Below are positions 1-5,156 of a DNA stretch of 5,156 bases, in pieces. Both the position numbers and the translations under genes were made by a program. Location of the stretch: the NCBI GenBank assembly GCA_014804865.1, contig JAAUYY010000155.1, positions 1 through 5,156 of the forward strand. Direction: 5' to 3'. The notes beneath the pieces are model-generated. The model saw only the letters and a list, made by a program, of their open reading frames with translations, was not told the origin of the DNA and ran no database searches. The stretch's first letter is position 1; the number at the start of each line of letters is the position of its first letter. Source of the DNA: Desulfovibrio sp. (GTDB lineage Bacteria > Desulfobacterota > Desulfovibrionia > Desulfovibrionales > Desulfovibrionaceae).

Positions 1-1
1 G

Positions 2-52
2 GGTGAGAGAAATCGCTTCGACGCGGGAAAATCCAAGCGCGATTTGGAATAA
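2..52 (+). CDS. Possible C-terminal tail of an upstream gene (partial)
   Basis: The frame beginning at base 2 is open from the window edge to a TAA at 50-52 and would encode 16 residues ending in KSKRDLE. The main support is position: a short GC hairpin followed by six T residues starts three bases after this stop, as expected at the end of a transcribed gene. The tail is too short to assign to any family. A second frame, from base 3 to a TAA at 87-89, is also open and ends in LREEQ, but its stop lies beyond the hairpin. The choice between frames is an inference and the whole call is weak. Confidence 0.25.
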   Translation, partial: GERNRFDAGKSKRDLE

Positions 53-73
53 AAGGCGCCGTCGCCATTTTTT
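51..73 (+). terminator. Short intrinsic terminator
   Basis: GGCG (55-58) pairs with CGCC (63-66) around the four-base loop CCGT. The stem is flanked by A residues on the left and a run of six T residues (68-73) on the right, which can extend it past one A-A mismatch. It lies directly after a possible stop codon at 50-52. A four-pair GC core is short for a Rho-independent terminator, so the strength is uncertain. Confidence 0.4.
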
Positions 74-470
74 AAGAGAGGAACAGTAAGCAAGATAGGA
101 ACAGTCGTCATTTAAAAAGCTGACCTATTGCCCCCTCGTTTTTCCGCTCTCCATCGACATCGCCCCCCAATACCTCCTCTCGTATCGTATGCTAAACGGA
201 GAAGCGACTCTTTACAGGAGCTTTTATTTTAGTCATTTTAGAGATAAACAATAAATTTCATATTGAAAAGTTTATATTTGCGTCATCGCGTTTTTTTAGA
301 ACTTGAAATGAAAATTACCGCTCGTTATGGCAAGTTTCCGCAAGGGATCCCGCTAAACTGGGAAAAGGGAAAGTCGATTCGTCGCCAGGGAGAATTTCAG
401 GAGAAGTTCGTTATATTTTTCGAGCGATTAGAATTTTCGTAAAATTTTTGCCCTATAAAATAAGTTCCGG
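74..470. other. Gene-poor AT-rich leader region
   Basis: I see no convincing gene in this roughly 400-base stretch. It contains a 9-bp direct repeat AGGAACAGT at 79-87 and 97-105 (18-bp period) and a C-rich tract at 131-180. A weak hairpin AAGC (202-205) / GCTT (220-223) is followed by T-rich sequence to 230. The inverted repeat AACTTG (300-305) / CAAGTT (331-336) encloses a poor promoter-like pair, TTGAAA (303-308) and TATGGC (326-331), 17 bp apart. A -10-like TATAAA at 454-459 has no matching -35. The promoter of the downstream aminotransferase must lie here or further left, but I cannot place it. Confidence 0.5.
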
Positions 471-508
471 AAGCGAATCGGCAAAGCCGACTCGCCCTGT
501 CGCTTTTT
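471..508 (+). promoter_or_regulatory. Leader hairpin with alternative pairings before the aminotransferase
   Basis: TCGGC (478-482) pairs with GCCGA (486-490) around the loop AAA. The stem continues past one A-C mismatch with GCGA (473-476) pairing to TCGC (492-495), giving nine pairs. The same left arm, extended to AAGCGA (471-476), can instead pair with TCGCTT (500-505), which runs into a five-T tract (504-508). The structure ends 8-9 bases before the GAGG ribosome binding site. It could be a terminator for read-through from the left, an attenuator, or a translation-modulating leader. The pairings are visible in the sequence; the function is inferred. Confidence 0.4.
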
Positions 509-516
509 ATATCTTT

Positions 517-520
517 GAGG
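517..520 (+). promoter_or_regulatory. Ribosome binding site that decides the aminotransferase start
   Basis: GAGG, within TTGAGGA, lies six bases before the ATG at 527. An in-frame TTG at 515 would give four extra residues but overlaps this Shine-Dalgarno sequence and has none of its own, so ATG 527 is preferred. Confidence 0.7.
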
Positions 521-526
521 ATTTCA

Positions 527-1621
527 ATGACCGATAGAATTAACGTTGTTCGCAGCATCCTGCCAGAGAGGGAAGAGTTGCGGAGTCTTATCGACGAAGT
601 TCTCGATAGTTGCGCGCTGACTAACAATGGCCCCAAATGCGTCGAGTTTGAAGGGCGACTGAAGACTTTTTTGGGACTCGACGGAGAAGTAACGCTTTGC
701 GCCAATGGCACTCTTGGGCTTGAAATAGCTGTTCACGCGGCGGAGGCTGCCGGAAAGAGAATCGTTACGTCCCCGTTCACCTATGTCGCGACCGTTACGG
801 CGCCGCTCTGGGTGGGATGTCGAGTAGATTTCGCGGATATAGATCCGGAGACTCTATGCGTTTCCCCCGATTCGGTCGCCGAAAAACTCAAAGACGATAC
901 GGCGGCGGTAATTCCCGTTAATATTTACGGACATCCATGCGACGACGCGAGGCTTCGCGAAATTTGCGGCGACATTCCCCTTGTCTATGACGCGGCGCAA
1001 GCCTTTGGAGCGTCCATTAATGGACGCCCCTTGCTTGATTTTGGAGATTTCGCAGTCTGCAGTTTGCACGCGACCAAGGTCATGCACAGCGTGGAAGGCG
1101 GTTTTGTCGTCAGCCATACGCCGGAAGGGCGAAAGCGCCTATGTCTGTCGAGAGCGTTTGGTCATATAAACGAAGATTACATAAGCGTGGGGATCAACGC
1201 CAAAATGTCCGAATTTCACGCGAGCGCGGGGCTCGCGGTGCTGAGGCAGTATAAAAGACATCTAAAGGCCAGAAAGAAACTGACCGAAATTTACAACGCT
1301 TTATTGCGTCGCGATAGACTGCGCTTTCCCGTAACTCCGGCGGGCTTCGAATCAAATTATGGATATTTTCCAGTAATTTTTGAATCCGAGAGCGCGACTT
1401 TGAAGGTTATTAACGCCTTGCGCGAACGAAAGATTTTCCCGCGTCGTTATTTCTATCCCGCCTTGACAGAAGTTCCGTATCTAAATCCTGAAGGCCAGAG
1501 ATGCCCGATCGCGGAGGATGTCGCGAAACGCGTTCTTTGTCTTCCGCTATATGGAGAGCTGACGGCCGCGCGAGCTGAAATTATCTCGGAGATAGTCAAC
1601 AAGACGATTGAGGCGATCTGA
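527..1621 (+). CDS. DegT/DnrJ/EryC1/StrS family PLP aminotransferase, VioA-like
   Basis: A 364-residue cytoplasmic fold-type I PLP enzyme, full length for the family. Such enzymes move an amino group, usually from glutamate, onto a keto group of a nucleotide-linked sugar for O-antigen, glycan or antibiotic sugar synthesis. Visible motifs are LTNNGP (31-36), NGT (60-62, cofactor phosphate region), SPFTYVAT (82-89) and NIYGHPCD (132-139). YDAAQAFG follows, with the pyridine-nitrogen Asp at 155 and Gln 158. HATK gives the Schiff-base Lys 184, followed by VEGG. GINAKMSE (222-229) and NYGYFPV (277-283) follow. From memory of the family, this pattern, notably GHPCD, HATKV and GINxKM, is nearest to VioA, which makes dTDP-4-amino-4,6-dideoxyglucose from the 4-keto sugar. 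The exact substrate is inferred; a 3-aminotransferase or other 4-aminotransferase is possible. No sugar dehydratase, acetyltransferase or glycosyltransferase is next to it here. The gene appears monocistronic and converges on the DUF362 gene. Confidence 0.9.
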   Translation: MTDRINVVRSILPEREELRSLIDEVLDSCALTNNGPKCVEFEGRLKTFLGLDGEVTLCANGTLGLEIAVHAAEAAGKRIVTSPFTYVATVTAPLWVGCRVDFADIDPETLCVSPDSVAEKLKDDTAAVIPVNIYGHPCDDARLREICGDIPLVYDAAQAFGASINGRPLLDFGDFAVCSLHATKVMHSVEGGFVVSHTPEGRKRLCLSRAFGHINEDYISVGINAKMSEFHASAGLAVLRQYKRHLKARKKLTEIYNALLRRDRLRFPVTPAGFESNYGYFPVIFESESATLKVINALRERKIFPRRYFYPALTEVPYLNPEGQRCPIAEDVAKRVLCLPLYGELTAARAEIISEIVNKTIEAI

Positions 1622-1656
1622 ATCCCTTGTATCGGCGAAATTAATCGCGTCAACGG

Positions 1657-1675
1657 AATCGCGAGCCGCGAGATT
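1657..1675. other. Palindromic hairpin in a convergent spacer
   Basis: TCGCG (1659-1663) pairs with CGCGA (1667-1671) around the loop AGC, and AA/TT can add two more pairs past a two-base bulge. It sits about 40 bases after the aminotransferase stop and about 65 bases past the DUF362 stop read in the opposite direction. It could shape RNA 3' ends on either strand. Neither strand has a T tract after it, so it is not a classical intrinsic terminator. Confidence 0.3.
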
Positions 1676-1718
1676 TAATCAACACGCGTCAATAAGATTG
1701 GGTCGGAACTCGAGTTAA

Positions 1719-1748
1719 AGACTGGGCTTCGCTCTTCTATATTTTTTT
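1719..1748 (+). terminator. Weak terminator candidate after the aminotransferase
   Basis: GGGC (1724-1727) pairs with GCTC (1731-1734, one G-T pair) around TTC, and outer AGA (1719-1721) pairs with TCT (1736-1738) past an internal loop. Seven T residues follow at 1742-1748. On the plus strand this resembles a weak intrinsic terminator about 100 bases after the aminotransferase stop. The T run is also the complement of the last Lys-Lys-Ile codons of the opposing DUF362 gene, so it may simply be coding sequence. Confidence 0.3.
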
Positions 1749-3065
1749 ATAAACAAGCTCGATCCCGTTCTTTTCTCCCCTGTTTTTGGAGTACTGTTTC
1801 TCGCTCGCGTTGTTCCAATGCTCGTGAACGCCGAGACTCCCCGGATTGACGCCATGTCCGTCTGTATAATACGTCCCGGATGGCGGAGTTTTGAGGAGCG
1901 CGCCTTCGTGCAAATAATTTTCCATCGCGGTCTTATGCCCAAGGACGCTGTTGCGCTTGAGCATATTAGGTTCGTTGGTAAGGAAATCCGCTCCGACTGA
2001 ATCCAGAGCGATAGGATCCTGGGAGAAGAAGAGACTGCAGGGGAATTGATTGTTGAAAGGAGACATCTGCCAGCGACTTTTGGCCGGGGTTATCGAGCCC
2101 GTTTCCGAGGGCGCCGTAATAACGGCGTCCAGCATATAGAGAATTGTCTTGCCGTTTATTTCGCGTCTGGCGATCAAATCGGTCAGGACGGAATACTCGT
2201 TTGTCATGCCATTGATAATATTGTCATGAAGTCCGGCGGCTTGCGGAGTCCGGCGACGGTCGTAGTTTACGAAACTGCCGAAGTGATTTTTCGCGCCGAG
2301 AGTTAGCCCCCAGCTATGTCCTTTGAGATTCCCGAGATTGATTAGATATTTGGCTTCGGTCAAGCATTTGGGAAAGTATGTTTTTTCGCCGCTGATATCG
2401 CCTCTCCACTCGATTGGAGCGTCTTTGTCCGCGACCGCGTCGTTTGGCCCTCCCGGATCGCGATAGCGGAAATTCGTCCCCGCGAGCTCGCCCTCCGAAC
2501 ACATTGCCCGCATGTAATCGGGAAATATCCTGCAGGTATCGAAGATAGTAATGTCCCGCGGCTCGACGCCTCCGTCTTGAACCAGCGAGAGCAAGAGAGC
2601 CTTCAAAACCGAGGCGTTGCCATATGCGGAAGAGATATTGCCATGCGGATCGTCGTTATATTCGCCGGCGCCGTTCATATTGACCTTTATGGCGATTTTC
2701 TGTCCGGGACGATAGCCTCCGCTCTCTCCGTCCCGTTTGTTTTTGTATTCAAACAGCGCCTTCCAGGCTTCGGCCGCGGTAGGCGCGCCAGTTAAATCGC
2801 TTATCCCCGCGCGCGTCATGGCGAGAAGCGCGTCGCCTTTATAATTGTCGGGTTTCCACCAATAATCCATGCCGTCCCAGGAGACAACGCCCGGTTCGTG
2901 AATCCAGACGACGCGCCCGGGGAAAACGCCTTTTCCCTCTCCCAAAGGGGGGTGCTTTGGAAAAAGACCCTCGGCTTGGGCGTTTATAATTTCCGCGGAG
3001 CCAAATCCTGCGAGCGTAGCGGTCATAACGCATCCTTTTATAAAATCTCTGCGCGATTCGAACAT
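1737..3065 (-). CDS. Tat-exported DUF362 domain protein
   Basis: A 442-residue protein with a clear twin-arginine signal peptide. The motif SRRDFIK (residues 4-10) precedes a hydrophobic stretch (about 12-24) and AQA at 29-31, where cleavage is likely. The mature protein should fold in the cytoplasm and then be exported. It has the DUF362 layout: FPGRVVWIHEP (48-58), KIAIKVNMNG (123-132), DITIFDTCR (171-179), LINLGNLKGH (241-250), LTLGAKNHFG (254-263), MLDAVITAPSE (311-321), FFSQDPIALDSVGADFL (346-362) and a C-terminal LGVHEHWNN (411-419). The beginning and end match, from memory, a common secreted Tat subgroup, so it seems complete. The biochemical role of this subgroup is unknown to me. Cysteines are scattered without a ferredoxin-like CxxCxxC cluster, so it is unlike DUF362-ferredoxin fusions. 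The ATG at 3065 is chosen because the Tat motif follows at once; the ribosome binding site is weak (GGA about ten bases upstream). It is divergent from the glycerate kinase gene and has its own promoter. Confidence 0.88.
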   Translation of the reverse strand: MFESRRDFIKGCVMTATLAGFGSAEIINAQAEGLFPKHPPLGEGKGVFPGRVVWIHEPGVVSWDGMDYWWKPDNYKGDALLAMTRAGISDLTGAPTAAEAWKALFEYKNKRDGESGGYRPGQKIAIKVNMNGAGEYNDDPHGNISSAYGNASVLKALLLSLVQDGGVEPRDITIFDTCRIFPDYMRAMCSEGELAGTNFRYRDPGGPNDAVADKDAPIEWRGDISGEKTYFPKCLTEAKYLINLGNLKGHSWGLTLGAKNHFGSFVNYDRRRTPQAAGLHDNIINGMTNEYSVLTDLIARREINGKTILYMLDAVITAPSETGSITPAKSRWQMSPFNNQFPCSLFFSQDPIALDSVGADFLTNEPNMLKRNSVLGHKTAMENYLHEGALLKTPPSGTYYTDGHGVNPGSLGVHEHWNNASEKQYSKNRGEKNGIELVYKKI

Positions 3066-3134
3066 TTTTTATATCCATCATAAAATTATTGATCAAATAG
3101 ACGCCGGACGAACCCGAATCGAAGTTTATCTGAT

Positions 3135-3163
3135 ACTATTAGGAAATTGGCGAGATCTGTCAA
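3135..3163 (-). promoter_or_regulatory. Sigma-70-like promoter for the DUF362 gene
   Basis: On the minus strand a perfect -35 TTGACA (3163-3158) is followed after 17 bp by AATAGT (3140-3135), which matches four of six -10 positions. Another -10 option, TAGTAT, lies two bases further along. Transcription would start near 3128 and give a leader of about 60 bases before the ATG at 3065. This is the best promoter match I found in the window. Confidence 0.5.
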
Positions 3164-3203
3164 GACGACCGGAAAGTCGCTACCGGCGGCGTCGCTGGCG
3201 AAT

Positions 3204-3231
3204 GTGTCATAAGAAAAGAGTATATTCTAAA
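3204..3231 (+). promoter_or_regulatory. Weak promoter candidate for the glycerate kinase gene
   Basis: GTGTCA (3204-3209) and TCTAAA (3226-3231) are 16 bp apart, and each matches four of six consensus positions. Use of this site would give a leader of about 120 bases. It lies back to back with the DUF362 promoter in the 293-bp divergent intergenic region. The match is poor, and other AT-rich spots such as TATAAA at 3246-3251 are possible. Confidence 0.2.
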
Positions 3232-3346
3232 ATCATTCCTCGAAATATAAACGATTTTTATTTAGCGCGTTATGGCGGATCGCGACGATTCGGTTTAGAC
3301 TGGCAATAACAAAAAGGAGCGGCGTCAGGCCGTACTAATAAATTAT

Positions 3347-3351
3347 GAGGG
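3347..3351 (+). promoter_or_regulatory. Ribosome binding site of the glycerate kinase gene
   Basis: GAGGG lies seven bases before the ATG at 3359, a good spacing that supports this start. A second purine-rich run with GGAG at 3316-3319 is too far upstream to serve it. Confidence 0.7.
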
Positions 3352-3358
3352 CCATTTT

Positions 3359-4684
3359 ATGAAACGGGACGCGAGAGAGGAATTGAGAGAAATTTTTGAC
3401 GCGGCCATAGCCGCGGTGGCGCCAGACGAGGCTTTGCTTTCCCATTTAACGCTTGACGGAGACATTCTCAAGGTCGACGGGAAGGAATACCCATTGGCAA
3501 ATCGCAAAATATTCGTTTGCGGCGGCGGCAAAGGGGCGGCGCCCATGGCGAAAGCCCTGGAGAGCTTGCTGGGCGACCGAATCGAAAAGGGCGTCATAGT
3601 CGTAAAATACGGTCATCAATCGCCGCTAAATAAAATAAAATGTTTGGAAGCGTCTCATCCTACGCCCGACGCGGCGGGCGAGAGGGGAGCGCGGGCTTGT
3701 CTCGCCATCGCTGAAGAAGCTGGCGATCAGGATCTTTTAATTTGTCTGTTTACCGGAGGAGCGAGTTCGCTTTTATCTCTGCCTATGCCGGGGCTGACTT
3801 TGGCCGAGCTCAGGGAAGCTACGGCGCTCTTGCTGGGAAGCGGCGCGAATATCAACGAGTTGAACGCGATTCGCAAGCATCTGTCCTCAATAAGCGGCGG
3901 TCGTCTGGCGGCGGTCGCGCGAAGTCAGGTTCTATCGATAATAGTTTCGGATGTCGTCGGCGACGATCTGGCGACGATAGCTTCGGGGCCGACCTCTCCT
4001 GATCCGTCCACATTCGAAGACTGCCTGTTTATTCTTGAAAAATATCATTTGCTAGACAAATTCCCAGCCGCCGCTCTTAATATTCTCAAGGAAGGCGCCA
4101 ATGGCAAAATTCCCGAGACGCCTAAACCCGGAGATCCGGCGTTCGAGAAAACTTCGAACATTATAGTCGCCAGCAATATTCAGGCCCTGCGCGCGGGCGC
4201 GGCGCAGGCCCGCGAATTGGGATATAAAACGGAAATAATAAACGAGCCGATAACAGGGGAAGCGCGAGAAGTCGCGGTAGAGCTAGTCGAGATCGCCAAA
4301 CTTCAAAGGAAGAATCTCGCTCGGGGCGATCAGGGAGTGTGCGTCCTTGCCGGAGGCGAGACAACCGCGCGCGTAGTGGGCGCTGGCAAGGGCGGCAGAA
4401 ATCAGGAAATGGCGCTCGCCGCGATTATTGAACTTTCGGATAGCGACGGCATCGCGGCCCTCTTCGCCGGCACAGACGGAACGGATGGCCCGACCGACGC
4501 GACAGGCGGCTTCGCCCTTGCCGATTCGTTGGCGCGCATAGGCTCGCGGCGAGACGCTATCGCTTTTCTGCGCGATAACGATAGCTATAACGCTTTGGCT
4601 AAAGCCGGGGAACTCTTGATTACCGGGCCCACGCGAACGAACGTGATGGACATCGCGATTCTTCTTGTTCGAGCTCCGGAATAA
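3359..4684 (+). CDS. gckA: Glycerate 2-kinase (GckA/TtuD, MOFRL family)
   Basis: A 441-residue cytoplasmic enzyme, full length for the family, predicted to phosphorylate D-glycerate with ATP to 2-phosphoglycerate and so feed glyoxylate-, hydroxypyruvate- or tartrate-derived carbon into lower glycolysis. The N-terminal DUF4147 domain (about 5-240) contains VCGGGKGA (53-60) with a likely catalytic or binding Lys 58, SHPTPDA (99-105), FTGGASSLL (131-139), LNAIRKHLSSISGGRLA (168-184) and SDVVGDDLATIASGPT (197-212). The C-terminal MOFRL domain (about 325-435) contains LAGGETT (330-336), GKGGRNQEMAL (343-353), AGTDGTDGPTDATGG (370-384) and GPTRTNVMD (423-431). These blocks distinguish it from the unrelated GlxK and plant-type GLYK kinases. 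The ATG at 3359 has a good ribosome binding site and an N-terminus of normal length. It stands alone, with no hydroxypyruvate reductase or aldolase beside it, so the pathway it serves cannot be told from context. Confidence 0.93.
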   Translation: MKRDAREELREIFDAAIAAVAPDEALLSHLTLDGDILKVDGKEYPLANRKIFVCGGGKGAAPMAKALESLLGDRIEKGVIVVKYGHQSPLNKIKCLEASHPTPDAAGERGARACLAIAEEAGDQDLLICLFTGGASSLLSLPMPGLTLAELREATALLLGSGANINELNAIRKHLSSISGGRLAAVARSQVLSIIVSDVVGDDLATIASGPTSPDPSTFEDCLFILEKYHLLDKFPAAALNILKEGANGKIPETPKPGDPAFEKTSNIIVASNIQALRAGAAQARELGYKTEIINEPITGEAREVAVELVEIAKLQRKNLARGDQGVCVLAGGETTARVVGAGKGGRNQEMALAAIIELSDSDGIAALFAGTDGTDGPTDATGGFALADSLARIGSRRDAIAFLRDNDSYNALAKAGELLITGPTRTNVMDIAILLVRAPE

Positions 4685-4705
4685 AGGCTTTTTTAAAGTT
4701 TGGCA

Positions 4706-4733
4706 GCCTCGCGCGATCGATCTCTCGCGAGGC
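4706..4733. other. Eight-pair hairpin after the glycerate kinase gene
   Basis: GCCTCGCG (4706-4713) pairs perfectly with CGCGAGGC (4726-4733) around a 12-base loop, starting 21 bases after the kinase stop. The only T run (4689-4694) lies before the hairpin on the plus strand, so this is not a classical intrinsic terminator. It may protect or define the kinase mRNA end. It shares the TCGCG/CGCGA core with the hairpin at 1659-1671. Confidence 0.4.
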
Positions 4734-4747
4734 CGGGAGTGAAATTT

Positions 4748-4781
4748 AGCGATTCGTTTCGTCGCCGTTGCGAATTTCGCT
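4748..4781. other. Bulged hairpin in the convergent spacer
   Basis: AGCGATTCG (4748-4756) pairs with CGAA (4771-4774) and TCGCT (4777-4781), giving nine pairs with a two-base bulge at 4775-4776 and a 14-base loop. No T tract follows on either strand. It is the second of three hairpins between the kinase and the right-edge gene. Confidence 0.3.
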
Positions 4782-4851
4782 TGGAGTCGTCCCCGCGAGA
4801 CAAATTCCCTTTTTTAATTTCGCGATCGGCTTTGCGAGTCGAATTCGTCAT

Positions 4852-4878
4852 GGCGAGCGGAATTTGAGTTCCGCCGCC
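4852..4878. other. Ten-pair hairpin in the convergent spacer
   Basis: GGCGAGCGGAA (4852-4862) pairs with TTCCGCCGCC (4869-4878) around a six-base loop. There are ten pairs, seven of them or more G-C, and one bulged A at 4856. It lies about 50 bases past the stop of the minus-strand right-edge gene and about 170 bases after the kinase stop. It is the strongest stem in the spacer. It lacks a T tract on both strands, so any role in ending transcripts is inferred. Confidence 0.4.
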
Positions 4879-4930
4879 ATATAGTCGATGGCTAAATGAA
4901 AACGGAATTGGGTATCTAGGCGAAGATCCT

Positions 4931-5156
4931 TTAGTCTTGTTGGAGCTTCAGCGGGAATACCGGATATTTTTCGCCGCTATTGTCCAGCGCTATTTCGGGA
5001 TCGCCCGAGGAGACAGCGCGTCCGCGATACTGGTATTTTCCCGGCTCGTCGACCTGGAACGCGAAGACCGGCTTTCCGTCGCTCAAAAATTCCGCGAGCC
5101 TTTTGTTGGCTCCCTGGAAAGTCTCTCCATGTTTAAAGAGACGACCGGCGAAGAAA
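4931..5156 (-). CDS. C-terminal part of an unidentified protein, possibly with an SRA/PUA-like end (partial)
   Basis: The minus-strand frame starting at base 5155 is open from the window edge to a TAA at 4933-4931 and encodes the last 74 residues of a longer protein. Visible blocks are HGETFQGANKRLAEFL (9-24), DGKPVFAFQVDEPGKYQYRG (26-45) and EKYPVFPLKL (62-71). The order is a G/N-rich helix, a short beta strand ending FAFQ, a glycine turn, YxYRG, an acidic loop and a final hydrophobic F-P-L strand. From memory this resembles the end of ScoMcrA-type SRA-like or other PUA-fold modules found in HNH restriction endonucleases and helicases. That is a layout resemblance only, and most of the gene lies outside the window, so the function is unassigned. 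Codon use matches the neighbours. It converges on the glycerate kinase gene. Confidence 0.6.
   Translation of the reverse strand, partial: FFAGRLFKHGETFQGANKRLAEFLSDGKPVFAFQVDEPGKYQYRGRAVSSGDPEIALDNSGEKYPVFPLKLQQD

Noticed and set aside
3..89. Alternative reading frame for an upstream gene tail ending in LREEQ.
   Set aside because: Its stop lies beyond the terminator-like hairpin, and the other open frame stops just before it, which fits better. Neither is strong.
128..232. Plus-strand 34-codon TTG frame through the C-rich tract.
   Set aside because: It has no Shine-Dalgarno sequence, is proline- and arginine-rich low-quality sequence, and has no recognisable motif.
423..431. Arg 426 in the kinase GPTRTNVMD motif as an inactivating change (residue numbers of the 3359-4684 gene are given as coordinates here).
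   Set aside because: This position varies among family members as I recall them, and the flanking T-N-V-x-D residues are intact.
515..526. TTG at 515 as the aminotransferase start.
   Set aside because: It overlaps the GAGG ribosome binding site that is ideally spaced from ATG 527, and has no site of its own.
3066..3096. Minus-strand TTGATC with TATAAA 17 bp later, just before the DUF362 start.
   Set aside because: Transcription from it would begin inside the coding sequence and lose the Tat signal start; the TTGACA site further upstream fits better.
2839..3096. Minus-strand overlapping frame beginning upstream of the DUF362 start.
   Set aside because: It is an arginine-rich shadow in another frame of a well-supported gene.
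4685..4700. T run right after the kinase stop as an intrinsic terminator.
   Set aside because: No stable stem precedes the T run; the hairpin comes after it instead.

Overview
The window looks like ordinary bacterial chromosome of moderate GC content (about half by eye), with GCG-rich coding regions and AT-rich spacers. A twin-arginine (Tat) signal peptide on one protein implies a Tat export system, and a nucleotide-sugar-type aminotransferase suggests a glycan-decorated envelope. Both fit a diderm bacterium, but no marker gene fixes the phylum and I do not name one.

Layout from left to right. Positions 1-73 hold what may be the last codons of an upstream plus-strand gene and a short intrinsic terminator. 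Positions 74-514 form a long AT-rich leader with no convincing gene. It ends in a compact hairpin with competing pairings just before the ribosome binding site of the first complete gene. That gene (527-1621, plus) is a DegT/DnrJ/EryC1/StrS-family PLP aminotransferase, closest in motif pattern to VioA-type nucleotide-sugar 4-aminotransferases. It converges on a Tat-exported DUF362 protein (1737-3065, minus) across a 115-bp spacer. A 293-bp divergent intergenic region then carries a good promoter for the DUF362 gene and the start of a MOFRL-type glycerate 2-kinase (3359-4684, plus). The kinase converges, across a 246-bp spacer holding three hairpins, on the C-terminal end of a minus-strand gene that runs off the right edge (4931-5156). 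That tail has a layout resembling the end of ScoMcrA/SRA-like, PUA-type modules, which is only a tentative suggestion.

The genes alternate in strand (plus, minus, plus, minus), so each is probably transcribed alone. They do not form a visible pathway: the aminotransferase acts on nucleotide sugars, the DUF362 protein outside the cytoplasm in an unknown role, and the kinase in central carbon metabolism. I see no mobile element, tRNA, rRNA, CRISPR array or clear new multi-gene system. The points most worth a second look are the hairpin leader before the aminotransferase, the hairpins at both convergent junctions, the truncated right-edge gene and the orphan VioA-like enzyme.
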